Shown: piece after piece, positions 50,019-63,072 of the stretch
Position numbering within the stretch: position 1 is the first letter of the stretch
Layout of the letters: every line of letters starts with the position of its first letter
Position numbers and translations under genes: made by a program
Source of the DNA: Epiperipatus broadwayi
Taxonomy: Eukaryota > Onychophora > Udeonychophora > Euonychophora > Peripatidae
Length of the DNA stretch: 64,000 bases
Reading direction: 5' to 3'
Assembly: GCA_028023455.1 (NCBI GenBank)
Contig: JAQFVV010001009.1
Coordinates: 60,001-124,000 of the forward strand
The notes under the pieces: generated by a model
Seen by the model: the letters and a program-made list of their open reading frames with translations, nothing else
Told to the model about the DNA's origin: nothing
Databases searched by the model: none

Positions 50019-52181
50019 TGTGGTAATGATGAGGTACAACCTGGCATATCATCCAATTATTTAGGACAATCTGCCAATTGGAGCCACATAAACATATTTG
50101 CTTAACTAATAAATTACCAAGCAAATTATCATATTAACATTTTTCTTTGCAACATATACATTTACACAAACATCTTTTTATTTTTAAAGAAATAATAAAA
50201 AAAACCATTCAATCACTAAGGAAAACAGATATGTATACTAACACTATAATAAAACAAGAGTTATGTATGACTAACTGGGGAGAACTATACCAAAAACTTG
50301 TACATAAATCTCAGAAGACAATGTTAAATTAAAATCTAATCATATAGCAACTAGTTGTATAAACAAAATTTAAAATGTTCACAAATTATTGTTTTAATCC
50401 CAATTATATATATGTCTGCTCAACAATGAAAAATGACAAGTTTGATATATTTAAAAAAAAAACTACATGCTATCTACAAAGTGTTATTAATTGTTATATA
50501 GTCTTTTGCATTTGATCAGAAATATCAAAAGATGAACTTTTAAAACAACCATACAAAGTGGAAAAAATAATTTAAAAGAGAAGATTCAATTATTTGCTAA
50601 TTAGCAATTTTAGTTGAATTTATGTAATAACAATAATATACAATTATTAACTGTTTTGATATATAGAAATATCACCACTAAAGTCTTGAAAAGTAAATAA
50701 ATCAATAGATATATAATATTATCTTTACACCATGGTTCTGTTTGTTGAACAGTTTATACCATATGGAATATTACATCATCAATAAAGCCATGAAAGCTTA
50801 AAGATTTCACCTGCCCATTTAGAAGAAACAAGAAAAACATATTTTGCCTTGAATAAAATGGTTTACCAAATCCAAGATAGGGTAATTGGAGAAGATTACT
50901 GCTTTTTGATCCAGACAATAAATTTCTATTGTTCGAGGGAGCAGAACTTAATTTTCATTCTAAGGAACTTATTTGGCAATTAAATCGTTTCCAGCAGACT
51001 CATTGAACTTTAATTAATATAATGGGATAAAATTGTGATTTTTGTTTTATTATTATTTTTTATATTTTGTCTATTGTAAATTATTTGTATATTTTTATTT
51101 TCTATAATTGGAAGCCAATGTCTTATAATTTTAGAAAAATTCGCTATGAGAGTAAGGAGGGGAAAAAATATTGGATTTGCCTACATTTTTTATCATCTTT
51201 ATTTGTATAAAAATAAAAAAATTCTACAAGATTTGACCTCCCCATCTGACTAACTTTTGATAACTTAATGGGAAATGAGAGATAAGAGATTTTAATATAA
51301 TCTCACAGTAAGCAACACACTAGATAATGATAGAGTATATATTAATTAATTTATTATTAATTAAGCTTACTTTTATATTGCTCTTATATAAATGATTTAT
51401 AACCATTGATCTATCTGGACAACAAAGATTTTTTTAATGTTTGTATATATATACATATTCGTTGTTGTAAATAATTGGCCAAGTGCATGAACTTCTACCA
51501 TTGGGTTGAGGGTAAGGACTTTATTTTTATAACATCATTATAGATATCAACTTGGTAGAAATTCATCCTTGCCAAAACAAATTACATGTGTCAGATTGAA
51601 TTATTATCTGTATTTTATATTTTGTTAATCAATAAATGTTTATATAATTCGTTATGTTAATCTGATCTCTAGCTCATCATTATTTCCATATCCATCAGCT
51701 TTATAGGTCATCATTATTCACATACTCATCATAAACATTATAATCTTAATTATTCTAATACATATCAATATTATAATTATTATAGAGGACATATATATAT
51801 ACGTATTTAGGTCAATTATTATAACTTTAATACTTATAAACTTATATTGCACAATCATTTTTATGCATCTTATGTTTTTGGATATGCTTAATTGATTTTT
51901 GGTATTTAGTTATCAACTATATAGAGGTGCAATAACTACTATTAGTGTGATCTCCTTCCTTGATAAGAGAGCCGTGACTAGTAAGAGGTGAGAATTTGAT
52001 GAACTGACCTAAATTGTATCTAAATTAATAAAAATACATAGAGATAATCTATTGGAAGTAGATACAATCATAGGTTATATATTTTATCGTGTAATCACTC
52101 ACATCCTAGCCAATTACCTAAAGTCTGACCATAGTAAGATGTGCTCCCCCAATCTCTTGTGGAATCCACCAGCCTGTTACA
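50019..52181 (+). repeat. 3' long terminal repeat
   Basis: 2163 bp, partner of 44277-46711, followed by the target duplication GTAT at 52182-52185. Confidence 0.93.
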
Positions 52182-52625
52182 GTATACTATAATTAATTTT
52201 AATTTTACAAGAATTTGGAATAATATTATATAAACTTACAACATCTCTTAAAGAAAAGAAAATGTTCATTAGCTACAATACACTTTCTTCACAAATATAT
52301 CACTTCTTTAAACTTACAATCATATTCCATTGCAATTTCTGTAAATATATAATGTAAATGTAATATAAAATAACAATTTGTGTCAATTGTTAATACAGAG
52401 TTTCTATAATATTGTTAAATGAAATAATAACTAATTAATATTTCTAAGTGCTTTCAACTCTTACGAGTCCTTATCAACACAGTGTAAAAAATTCTATTTT
52501 CTCTTATGTGTTGAATTTAACATTTCATTGTATTGGCCAGGAAATCTGAAAGCAGGTTAATTTTGAATTCATAGCAAAAGATAAATTTTGTATAACATAT
52601 GATTCTTTAATCTTGCATTTTTTAT
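52182..52625 (-). mobile_element. Penelope-like element on the minus strand, 5' part split off by the Gypsy insertion
   Basis: 52341-52625 repeats the terminal repeat seen at 41977-42264 in the same orientation. 52182-52340 would be the leader between that repeat and the coding region. Together with 41977-44276 it restores a standard Penelope layout. The alternative reading is that this repeat is an inverted end belonging to the plus-strand copy that follows. Confidence 0.72.
52450..52482 (-). ncRNA. Degenerate hammerhead-ribozyme-like motif, copy 2 (best stem II)
   Basis: The minus strand reads GTTGATAAGG, then ACTC-GTAA-GAGT (a clean four-pair stem II with a four-base loop), then TGAAAG. 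The GAA core is kept, while C3 and G8 of CUGAUGA are changed. It lies in the terminal repeat, the known location of hammerheads in Penelope elements. Confidence 0.45.
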
Positions 52626-54175
52626 CGTAAGCTTAATGCTCCTTTAAGATTAATGATGGATTTTACATGGGCATATCATAAAAAGCTTGCAAAAATGTTA
52701 GTTAAGTGGATTTTAGATTTTGTAGGGTTTGGAAAATATACATTAAAATCGTCATTTGATTGTGTTACTATACTTGATGAAACAGCTATAGTTAAGGGGT
52801 ACAAGTTTATTTCATTATACATTATGGAATTATATGGATCAGTGGATCAATTTTCATCTATTACAATTTTGAGAGATAAATTGTGTGCTAATAAAATGCC
52901 ACATGATAAAATATCTTTCATTATAGATGTTTTAATTTGGATAAGCAATGATATTGTTGCAGTACTTGGTGGTAATTTATATAGAATGGAAAAAGGATGG
53001 TCAATGGGTTTGGCTGTAAGTGGATTATTAAGTAGTTTGTTTGTAGATAATATAGAACAGTGAATTGTACATTCCATGTTAGTAAGAAATGAGAACACAT
53101 TATATTGCAGATATGGGGATGATGTTTTGATATAAGGGCTACCAGACAGTATAAAGCAAATATTTGATAGTTTGCAGAACCAAGATGGTTTAGTTTGGAC
53201 AATAGAAAGAGCAGACAATTCTCATATTAAATACCTAGATTTGAAAATATCAAGGGTAAATGATAAATTATATATAAAATGGTTGTAAAACATATAGATA
53301 ATAGAGGTTACATTCATCCAACATCTAATGTTGTTTTAGTACAAAAATTAGCTGGTTTTAGAGATTTTATTAACAAGTAATCAACGACTGTGTTCAAATG
53401 AAATGTTTAAGAAAGATAATATAAAATGTTATATGCAAGATTTAATACAAGTGGGTTATAATAAACAATGCTATTATCTATTGTATTGAAACATTTTAAA
53501 CAATGCCATAATAGTGACCATATAAATATGAATAATAAACCATGGAATGTCATTGGCTTTTATTCCCAATATTAATAAAAATATAATAAAAGTTTTAAGT
53601 CAAGATTTTCGTTAAGCATGAAAAACTCCACATAACCTAATAGATTAATAAATAATTTTAAGGAAATAATAAATAAGGAGGATAAAAGCAGTGTTGTATA
53701 CTCTATTAGATGCCTTCAAATAAATTGTAGTGCAAAATATTTTGGAGAAAGCAAAACAAATATTAAATATCACATTCAACAACATAAATATATGTATAAT
53801 AGAGCAAGAGGAGATGATACAGTTTATTCAGCTTTATATGTTCACCAAAATAATACAGACCATATATGTAGTCCAAAAGATTTTACAATATTAATGCATG
53901 AAACACATGACAAAAAAGTAAGATTAAAGAATCATATCTTATACAAAATTCATCTTGTGCTATGAATTCAAAATTAATGAACTTTCCACTGTTCTCGGCC
54001 AATACAATGAAATGTTAAATTCATCACCTAGGAGAAAGTAGAATTTTTTACACTGCCTTGATAGAGACTTGCAAGAGTTGAAAGCTCTTGGAAATATTAT
54101 TAGTTTTTATTTTGTCTATTTATATTAAGAAAACTCTGTATTAACAATTGACATGAATTGTTATTTCATATTATA
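52626..54175 (+). mobile_element. Second Penelope-like copy, plus strand, 5'-truncated
   Basis: It begins inside the reverse transcriptase, at the point corresponding to about 43515 of the minus copy, and runs to the 3' terminal repeat (53914-54175). The open frame 52653-53063 includes WILDFVGFGKYTLKSSFD, the motif A region (ISLYIMELYGSVD) and the motif B region (EKGWSMGLAVSGLLSSLFVDNIE). The YGDD of motif C is near 53113. GIY-YIG-like sequence (KYFGESKTNIK) follows near 53730. Stops begin at 53060. It faces the minus-strand element head-to-head, a common outcome for Penelope insertions. Confidence 0.86.
54055..54086 (+). ncRNA. Degenerate hammerhead-ribozyme-like motif, copy 3
   Basis: CCTTGATAGAGACTTGCAAG followed by AGTTGAAAGC is the same motif as at 42086-42118 and 52450-52482, in the plus-strand terminal repeat. 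Confidence 0.38.
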
Positions 54176-54189
54176 AAGAACATTTAGGT

Positions 54190-54600
54190 ATTCGCATGAA
54201 ATTCATATCTGCAATAAGAAAAATAAATGGAATTATTATTAAAAAGTGAGATGACTTCATGAAATGGATAGAAGACTTCTATCAAAAATTATATAGTAAT
54301 AAAGAAAAAGTACCTCCTATATCTATTTCATCTTTCGAATTGCCCAGAATTTTTAATGAAAACTGGAGATATGCAATGAAACTTACGATGAAAGGAGGGC
54401 TCCAGCTAATGATGGAAATATAATTGATATATTAAGAGAAGCAAGAGAAGAAATAAAAAAAAATGTAGCAAAGTTATCTACCAAATGCTTAAAAGTGATA
54501 ATGATGTGCCAGATGATTGGAAGAATACAATATTAATATTAAATATTTAAAAAAATGATAAACAAGATAGATAAAATATTCCATCTAATTACATTTGATA
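54190..54600 (+). mobile_element. RTE-like non-LTR fragment (start of reverse transcriptase)
   Basis: In shifting frames: AIRKINGIIIKK, then FMKWIEDFYQKLYSNK, SFELPRIFNENWRYAMK, a decayed GRAPA..D block, a VPDDWKNTILILI-type block and an NNYRPIS-like end. This is the same stretch as 2182-2430 plus the start of the next block, so the same or a sister family. It ends before motif A. No tail is seen, so both ends are lost. Confidence 0.72.
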
Positions 54601-54681
54601 CTTTTAGTTTTTTCAATGATGTAGTAATACTTGTTTTCCCCTCATACACTTAACTTTTGATATATATATATATATATATAT

Positions 54682-54726
<45 letters not shown>

Positions 54727-57395
54727 ACCATCTGGATGGGCACAAGGAATTGATATACTTTGTATCTGCATTGAATAGTTATATTGTATTAAAAAAATGA
54801 AATAGCCTTAGAATTTTAACATTTTTTGCTGGCAATTGTTTAAAGCTTAGATATGGATTGCTTATGCAGTTCATTGACCACTTTATAAGTACTCATTATT
54901 ATTATTGTGGTTAGTGAAGTATTCAATGCCAGAGAGAGGGGTTGTTTATTAATGGAATTGATATATTTTGTCACAAAGATGCAGTTATTTTATGTTAGGG
55001 TAATATTGGTTGAATGGTTTCAAAATCCTTATTCTTTAATACTTATCCTTTTGTCAACAATTAATAGCCATTTCAATTATATTTAGTTAAGATAGTTTAA
55101 TATTTAGGTTGCAGTACATGTGTATGCATGTATGATTCTGCATCATTTTCATTTCATTTTCATCTTTTAATAACAGCAAACAATAATACATGTACAATAA
55201 AAACATTTAAATTACAGTAATTATCTTAAATAATTTAAAAAATATATATTTCTTTCCAATGATTAATAGATAGTTGAATCAATGAATTATTTTACAAATT
55301 AAATAAATTATTAATCATTTTTTGTTTAATAGTTAATTAATATTCATTTTTCTTTCAAGTTTGTAAAAGCTATTAATTTTATTATTATTTTTGTCTTGAT
55401 TTAATCAGAGTGATTTTTTTTAAAAGATTTTTTTTTGAATATGTAATTAGCTTAGATAGAAAAGAAATGTGGGAGTAACTTTGTGAAGGGAAATGACGTT
55501 TTTGCTAAAGAGAGCTATTTAACAAAGATCATCAGTAGAAAATTTTCTTATTATGTATTGTAATTGTAGCCAAAACAGTGGCTCATTATTGTGAAAATTA
55601 AAGCCAGTTGCTGAAGTCAAAATGATTTTAAAAGGCTTTGGAGTAAAAACTTCAAAAGGATCTTAAGAAATTTATTATGGGAAAAGTTAACTAGGATGCA
55701 ATTCTAAATTTTAAAAAGGTGCACAGGTTACTTTGCTCTCCTTGATTTAAACATTGTGAATTAACCATTTCATAACTATTGTTCTTTTAAAAATGTATAT
55801 TGATAATGTCCAGTCTACATTACTTCATTTAATTGTCATTTTAAATAAGAATAAATTGCATGAATATTATTGTTGTATTATTAACCAATGTGTGTCTTTT
55901 AATATATCTGGAAAACGCATGCCAAACCATTTTACAGAATATATTTTAATTCTTCACTATTTTCCGTGTTATGTTTTTGTGAGGATTAAACATAAAATTA
56001 AGGATATGCATATTTTCATAAATCATGCCATGTTTAAATTCATCATAAAGAGATAACAGTATTTATTTATCTGGTATTTCTGGAAATAATACGTATTTTA
56101 AATGAAGGAAATAAAATGTGAGTTACTTCAAATTAAGTATTTGCTTAAATCGAATGGAAGGATAGAAATGCAGGTAATTTTTTTTCTTTTTGATAAAGAT
56201 GGAATATAAAACAAAGTATTATTATTTGTGGAATTACTAAGGAATCATGGTATCTTAATTGACAATATTTAAGAATAAACCATGCATATAATAGACTATA
56301 AAGTGTCAAATGCTATTCAAGAAAACTACTAAGAATAATTGCATATTTAATTTAGAACTACAACAGAGTATGTCTTATATTTTCAGTATAATAAAAGAGA
56401 AATTAATTGCTTGTGTATGATTTGGTACCTCAAATAGATATGCTATGAACACTGGAGGTGCTGGGTCAGATTTAAGTTATGATTATATTTTTTAGTTATC
56501 CTGCAGAAGTCTATTTTAATTTAAATTCAGTTTGGAATGTGTCCCATATTCTTTCATAAACCTGGAGCAGAGCTTTGCAAGTGAACTTTTATTTTAAGTT
56601 ACAAAACAAATAACTTTTGTTTCTTTTTTTATTGCTTGTCATTATTAATGTATATTATTGATAGATAGGCTTACTTATTATTATGTTTTATTTATAATTT
56701 GGGTTATTTTGACCTTCAAGATCATCTCCGAAGTGTATCCAAATGAGGAATACGCTGGTAAAAATTGATCGTGTACAAATAGGTCTTATTGTTCTTTTAC
56801 GAAGGTAAAAGAAAGAAATATTTTTTTCTAATATATTATTAGAGAGGTTTATATTTATTTTGTATACTTTATTATCTCAAAGTGAGAATTTTGTTCTTTT
56901 TTTAAATCAATGAATGCATAATAGAAATAGTTTGCTAGAGATGAAAGAAAGTTCGTTCGTAATAATTATAACCATTAAATTTTAAAAGTAACCTAAAGTT
57001 TATTCTGAATTATATGTTATACCTTAATGCAATATTTAATTACCATGTTTCCTGCATAGTGTGTAATTTAGAGTTGATTTTATATGTACTTTTGTTCACG
57101 GGTGTGTGTCTGTTTTGTACAATTATGACATTTGTTTGATAAGTTCAGTTTGTGAATATTTTATGTAAAAATTTCAGATGCTGTCATATTTTACTGAGTT
57201 GAATGCATTAATATGTTAGCTGTATGTATTTATCTGCCAGCATGTATTTATAATGTTCGATATTTAGAGGAGCTTTGAGAATGGAAAGAAATCTGATTGC
57301 GCTATAATGTTTGTAGGGATAAAAAAATTTGCTTATTTAGTATATGTTAATAATTTTCCATGAGTAGAGCCTAGTTTATATTATATGTGTATGAG
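54601..57395. other. AT-rich non-coding stretch
   Basis: (TA)n at 54661-54724 broken once by a TATCATAT step. Beyond it no gene is recognised; the 87-codon frame at 55793-56056 has no family resemblance. Confidence 0.5.
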
Positions 57396-57617
57396 TAAAT
57401 GATATTTTTTGAAATTAAGTGATGTTATCTTAGAGCCCTGGTGATGAGGAAGAAGTCCCCACCAATAGTGTATTTAGAAGTAGATGAGTTATTGTTGAAG
57501 TATGATTAAATGATGTTTAGGAAGTTATGTGACATTTTTCTTAGATTCTTGGTGATGAGGAAGAGGTTTCCCACCAACAGTATATTTAGAATCAGATGAA
57601 TTATTGTAGAAGTGTTC
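57396..57617 (+). repeat. 111-bp tandem duplication
   Basis: TAAATGATATTTTTT...TGGTGATGAGGAAGAAG.CCCCACCAA.AGT.TATTTAGAA occurs at 57396-57506 and again at 57507-57617, with about 80% identity by eye. The core GGTGATGAGGAAGA is unchanged. Confidence 0.88.
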
Positions 57618-57905
57618 AGTAAGAGTTTATCTGCTCCTCATGTAGATTTCCCTTATAACGTATAGTCTTTATAATCATGAAAATATAGCTCTGTGTTAAT
57701 TAATATGTGGCCAGATAAATTGTTAAGTTAATTCTTGATGTAATATTAGTGTCTTATTTTATTGATGAATTATGACACTGTCCAAAATAAAATAATTGTA
57801 TGATATTTTCTTAATGAATGGAGAGTTTTTAGAAAAGATTATTTTCTATTATTGTTGCTTGACACATGCACACACATGCGTAATATAAATAATATCGCAT
57901 ATATA

Positions 57906-58041
57906 AAGTATAGAGTAATTGAAATTAAAATGAGAAATAATTGTTTTGAAATACATTACATTCATTTAAATAGAAGTATAAAGTTATTGAGATTAAATCA
58001 GGAAATAAATATTTTAAAATACAGTGTATTTATTTAAATAA
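57906..58041 (+). repeat. 68-bp tandem duplication
   Basis: AAGTATAGAGTAATTGA...AAATACATTACATTCATTTAAATAG at 57906-57973 is followed by a diverged copy at 57974-58041. The 61-codon open frame across it is a by-product. Confidence 0.85.
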
Positions 58042-59288
58042 AGGTTATAAATCATCAAATCATCAGAATGAACATGATTTTGTTGCTATGCATGAAAGGT
58101 ATACATAATTGAAAGTGATTATTTAGTCAACGAGAGAAAGTTGCTTTGTTGGGAGCCAAATATAATTAATTTGGTTTATTTTATTAATCAATAGTAATAT
58201 CCTCTCAAAAGTATTTTTTGTGCTAATAATATAACATGTTGTTTATTTAGTGTCATGTAGATGAAACATGTAGGCAAAGCATGTGTTCAAAGTCAGAATA
58301 TTTAAGTTTTGTTGTTAATTTGCTTTGATAATATGGATAATCCCAAACTGATGCTCAAAGTTTATTTGATAATTTAAAAATCTGTAAGACAAGTAGTCCA
58401 ATTGTAAATATCATGTTAAACCAAATTTATTTTAGTGTAATAAATGATTTATGTTATTTATTTAAAATCTTAAAACTGTGTCTTGAGTTATTATTGTATA
58501 CATTCATGTTTTCCATTTCCACATCACATTTCACACATCTATTATAAAATAGATATATTGTTTTATAGCTATAATATCAAATTTGCTTGTGTCTGACAAT
58601 ATTGTTTTCTTAATCAAAACATTATAAGGAACATTTGCCACTGGATAAACGTATTAAAAAGGTTGCCAAGTTGTATATTTGTTAGATGATGATATGAGAT
58701 TAAAATACCCTATTTCTGTCATTATCTTATTATTGAAACACAGTAAAAATATTTTAGTCAATTTGTTTCTTTACATTTTTATCATACTTTAGTATTATAA
58801 CTTATGAGCCAATGTAGTTTATTTTATTCAACTGTGTTTGTTAAATTCCGTGAGATCTTATTGTTTATTTCTTGATTGGCATTAAAGTAGATGTTTAGAT
58901 TGTGATATGCCAAGTTATAGAATTGTTTAGTATTATAATTAATAGCAAGCTGATATATGTTATATTTGGATGAAGGAAGAAATTAAGTTTAAAGTATATT
59001 TTAATACACTGTACCAATAAACATTATGATTCTTTATCATACAATTAATTAACAAAGGAATTTATATTATATTAAATGTTTTGTAATATTTCTTCTTTTA
59101 TTCATTTATCATCATATATCTTATGAACTGCCTATAGCCTCCCACTGAGCTGAGATGAACATAAACTTAAATACAGAGTCTCAGTAATAATTTTGTATTA
59201 TATATCTTGTTATATTGTTCTATTTATTAATAGAACTGGTGCCTGGGCATTTCACTCATGTAATGTATATGAGTGGTGCTGGGAGTGT
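58042..59288. other. AT-rich non-coding stretch
   Basis: Scanned on both strands; nothing recognised. Confidence 0.5.
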
Positions 59289-59344
59289 AGGTTATAATAT
59301 ATATATAAAATTATATAGGTTATAATATATATATAAAATTATAT
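59289..59344 (+). repeat. 28-bp perfect tandem duplication
   Basis: AGGTTATAATATATATAT plus AAAATTATAT occurs twice in a row at the left edge of the next Penelope fragment. Confidence 0.93.
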
Positions 59345-60245
59345 AAGTATAATAAAACAATAACTAGAATAAAACTACTAATGTTTCACTTACCTATAAA
59401 TTGGCTGGTTTTAGAACATTTATTTTTAGAAATGATGCTTTGTTTAACTTTCAGAACGATAAAATGATTAATATTGAAAGATATGTGAATGATTTTATTG
59501 GGTGTGTGATATAGTAGGAAAAATATTTTGTGTGCACTATATACGTTTAGAAATTGATGGAGAAGAGATAATATAGAAAAGAAAAGGTGGATAGCATTAC
59601 CTTATGTAAAAGATATTGTTTGTAATAAGATTACATCATTGGTATCAGCTGATTTTAATGTTGCATTTAAAGTGGGTGCAAATACTGGAAGATTGGTTAT
59701 TAATGGTAAAGATTCTATTGATAAAAGGAACAAATGTAATATTATATATAAAGTGGTATGTCATTGTGGATATTATTATATTGGAAAGACTAAATGTGCA
59801 TTGAAAAAGAGAATTAGGGAGCATGAATTATTATATAATAAGTTATGTTATTCTGCAGATAGATATGAATCTATTTTTGGAGAACATGCGGTGATTTGTA
59901 ATGGAGAATTCTGCTTTGACAGAGTTTTTATTTTGCATATGGGAAATGATTTGAAGAAAAAAAATTAATGAGTCAAATTTTATAAATAGTGTGGATAATT
60001 TATTGAATGAACAGTGTAATTGAGGTAATGGAAAGTAGGTAATTCTCGTGAGAGCTTTACTGGTGTGAGAGTTTAATAATATTTAAATATTAATATATTG
60101 CTACTTAAGATGGCAGAATATGCCAAAATGCCTATAACAAAAGATATTAATCTTCAATTTTATATAGGCTGTTTTTTGAAAATTTTTGTAGTTTTATTCT
60201 AGTGGATTTATTGTTATATATATATATATATATATATATAAATAT
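59345..60245 (+). mobile_element. Third Penelope-like fragment, a different family, with inverted ends
   Basis: Reverse transcriptase thumb scraps (59395-59600) lead into the GIY-YIG frame 59639-59968. At the left edge, ACTAGAATAAAACTA (59357-59371) is the reverse complement of TAGTTTTATTCTAGT at about 60188-60202. Similar AAACAATAA / TTATTGTTA words lie outside, so the fragment is bounded by inverted terminal repeats. The GIY-YIG wording differs from the 42-54 kb elements, so this is another family. Confidence 0.75.
59639..59968 (+). pseudogene. GIY-YIG domain of the third Penelope family
   Basis: A 109-residue frame. DKRNKCNIIYKVVCHCGYYYIGKTKCALKKRIREHELLY-type wording is seen in two steps: NIIYKVVCHCG, the first GIY part with its Cys pair, and YYYIGKTKCALKKRIREHE, the YIG part with the catalytic Arg and His helix. 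AVICNGEFCFDRVFIL follows. This is the nuclease that follows the reverse transcriptase in Penelope elements. The key residues Tyr, Gly, Arg and His are all kept. The frame is open but lacks the rest of the polyprotein, so it is a remnant. Confidence 0.85.
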
Positions 60246-61816
60246 ATTATTTCAATTATAATTATATATATATATATAATATTTAGCATATAGTTCACCA
60301 TACTTCATTGAGTTTATTGATATTCTGTTAAGTAACAAAGTTTTTGTAATTTGAGATAAAGCATATATATATATATATATATTGTTCATTGTATTATTTT
60401 CTAGTAGATTAAGTCTTATTTTACTCACTATAAAGTACTAGTTAATCAAACTATTTCAAAAAAATATTCCCTTCATGTATGATGTTTAGATATTTCAGCA
60501 TAGTTATATTTCATGATTAACTGATCTAATATTTATTACAATGAAAAATTGCAGACATAGTTAGTTTTAATTTGCTTAAGAGTGTGCAAGGGTCTGTTGA
60601 TCAACTAACTTTCTCAACACTTTAAACTTTTATATAAATTTCTCCCCTGCTTAATTATTAAACAAGCATGTTGACAAAGGTAACATATATATTTCTCATA
60701 CAATTATTTAATAATAAACCTAATAAACTAAAATTAAAAATGTACAATTAAAAATTTATATTAATGGTGAAAGTTTTATTAATGTACTTTAAAAATTTAA
60801 ACAGTTATTATGAATTATTTATAAAACTGGAAAGAACACAGAGACACATAATCAGATGACAGTAATTAATTAATTGAAGCAGGTTACATTGAAAAATATA
60901 ATAGAAAATGTTATATTTTTTGGTCTAATGTAGGCATGTATCACTTAATTTTAGTTTACAAGCATATTGATTCAGACATGAGTTATAATATGGTGAATAA
61001 CTTACTGGTAAGTTACTCAGATTTACGTAGATGCTAAATTCTCATACTAGGCCTGACACTTTTATGAAACATTCCATAGTAATTACTTACAACTTCATTC
61101 TGGTAATATTTTCACATTTCTGATCCATAATTAGGTAAGGCTAGATTGTTTGTGAGAGAAGGTGTCATAAATGCTCTAGATTTCACTCACACATGGTGAC
61201 TAGGTTCAACATAGTAGATCTGGATAGAAATATTTTATTATGACATTGAAAATGCCAGAGACAAAAAAACCCCAGTGAAACACAGGGGAAAATACCCTTT
61301 TCTAAACTTAATTGTTTTTATACCTATGACCAATTTGAAATCTCTGAGCATATCTTCTTATCTTTTGTTTTATTACCTAAATACTGGTTGATAATCTCTA
61401 CATTTCCTTTTGCTTTTGAGAAACAAAGTTGTTGTTTTTATATATGATTTCAGCCATCTCTAATTATCATTAAGAACATTACTTATGTCTATATGAATTA
61501 GCAATCCATATAGGTTTCCATTCTTTCCAATTTTAACTTTGTTTTACTTAAATAGATAATATTAAACACAAGTAACTTTCATTGTAAGTATCTAAAAAAT
61601 AAAATAAATTATACTAACTAATAAAAAAACTAAATTGCATCCTATGATGATTTTTAAATTTTATTTCTTTTAGCTTTTAAATCTCACTTAATCCTAACAC
61701 ACACTTGCACCATATATACGTAAATGGTACAATACCTCCAGAAATAGGGAATGAGAATAGAATAGGGATTTGAACTTTTTTTATTCTTAATAACTTTTAA
61801 GTATAAAACACCCTTA
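60246..61816. other. Non-coding stretch
   Basis: TA tracts at 60256-60275 and 60363-60381. From about 61000 the base mix is less extreme, and this may be the 3' LTR or tail of the Gypsy element on the right. I could not define TG...CA ends. Confidence 0.4.
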
Positions 61817-62005
61817 TTATTTTATAGTCCAGTTCAAAGTTATAATGTAATTTTTCACTTTACATGGTTTTAATGCACTAGCAATATAGGTACCCCTTTC
61901 TCTTTTATCATTAGTAAGAGCAAAGGCATTTGGGCTATTTTTTCTAGTGATCTGATGGGTCCCTTTGTACATGTTTTGATTTTTTTTAGAAATATGTTTG
62001 TCCAA
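61817..62005 (-). pseudogene. Integrase C-terminal module of the right-hand Gypsy element
   Basis: YKGTHQITRKNSPNAFAL followed by RGTYIASALKPC matches the 'yKGPy.I......naf.L......rg..h...LKp' end of Ty3/Gypsy integrases, with THQ for PYQ. It follows the core-end block at 62062-62292 (QVLNYINREPNKSTGLSP..LQF). Confidence 0.82.
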
Positions 62006-62061
62006 CTAACTCACTAGGTTTAACCTGACCCATATCTTATCTCCATCCCCAAATTTTATCA

Positions 62062-62720
62062 TTATAATACCTTTTTTTTTCTATCCATAGTTTTGCACAG
62101 TGTTCTATTCTGTACCCTTACTTTTTTCCAGTTCACTTCTTCATTGATGTCTTCCAGAATGATTGGTAACTTGGCTTTGTATAACCTAGGTGCAGATTGT
62201 CTGAATTGTAGATGGATAGGTGACAATCCTGTGGATTTATTAGGTTCCCTATTTATATAATTCAATACTTGGGGAATGATCAGAAGACACATGTACCCTG
62301 AAGAGGCAAACCAACTCTCTCATCATCCATTCACAGGGGTTACATTATGGATTTCCTGATGGAAGACAGTATATATTTGTGTTCCATAGTTCTGATCAAT
62401 CTTCCTGCCATGCATATGATGTAATCAGTGTTCCATGGTCAGACAAAATAGCCTGGGACTTTCCCACTCATGTAAATTGTTGTTCCCCCAGCGCACATGC
62501 TTCATACTGGACATTGACCTGGGACACCAGAAAAACTAATACCCACAGTGAAAAAACATGATAGACCACCAGTCTGGTAATGGCCCATAAAAAGCTATGA
62601 CTATTAATTATTTAGGCTTTTGCAAAATTATGGGACTCAAAGGTCCTTGGTAAGACTCATTTTCAGGTTTGTCTTCTGACAAACATCACATGCTTTCAAT
62701 ACACTTACCACCTCAGTTTT
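62062..62720 (-). pseudogene. Integrase zinc and core region of the right-hand Gypsy element
   Basis: On the minus strand, VLKACDVCQKTN near 62690 supplies the two Cys of the HHCC zinc site. FYGPLPDWW near 62590 is the start of the catalytic core (usual 'D..GPLP.s'). The frame 62062-62292 ends the core with the conserved 'tG.sP..l.f' signature and a Lys/Arg-rich tail. Catalytic acidic residues cannot be placed with confidence because the middle is out of frame. Confidence 0.72.
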
Positions 62721-63072
62721 CATATTCAACCAGTAAAATCAAATCTTGGATAAGTTTCCTACTTTACTAATGCCATATTACTCATACAGACAGTGGGTAC
62801 ATATAATGAGTCTTTTTGTAATCCTTCCAGTCAAAACATCCTCCACCATCCTACTTGAAAATAATGTAAAATCCCTCCCTTTAATTGATAACAGATTTTT
62901 TTTAGAATTTATTCAGATTTTATCTTTACTTTCCAATACTCCCTCAATATTTAGATTATTAATAATTCTTTGACTCATAGGATCTTGCTATTGCATCCTT
63001 CCAAGATGTTTCAACTCATCTTCCACTGATACCTTTTCTTAGTTCCACTGTTACCAAACATACATCTTTTAT

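Noticed and set aside
52847-53218. Minus-strand frames of 93 and 123 codons
   Set aside because: Complement of the plus-strand Penelope reverse transcriptase.
57430-57460. TGGTGATGAGGAAGAAGTCCCC as a possible hammerhead core
   Set aside because: No GAAA partner at a suitable distance in either tandem copy.
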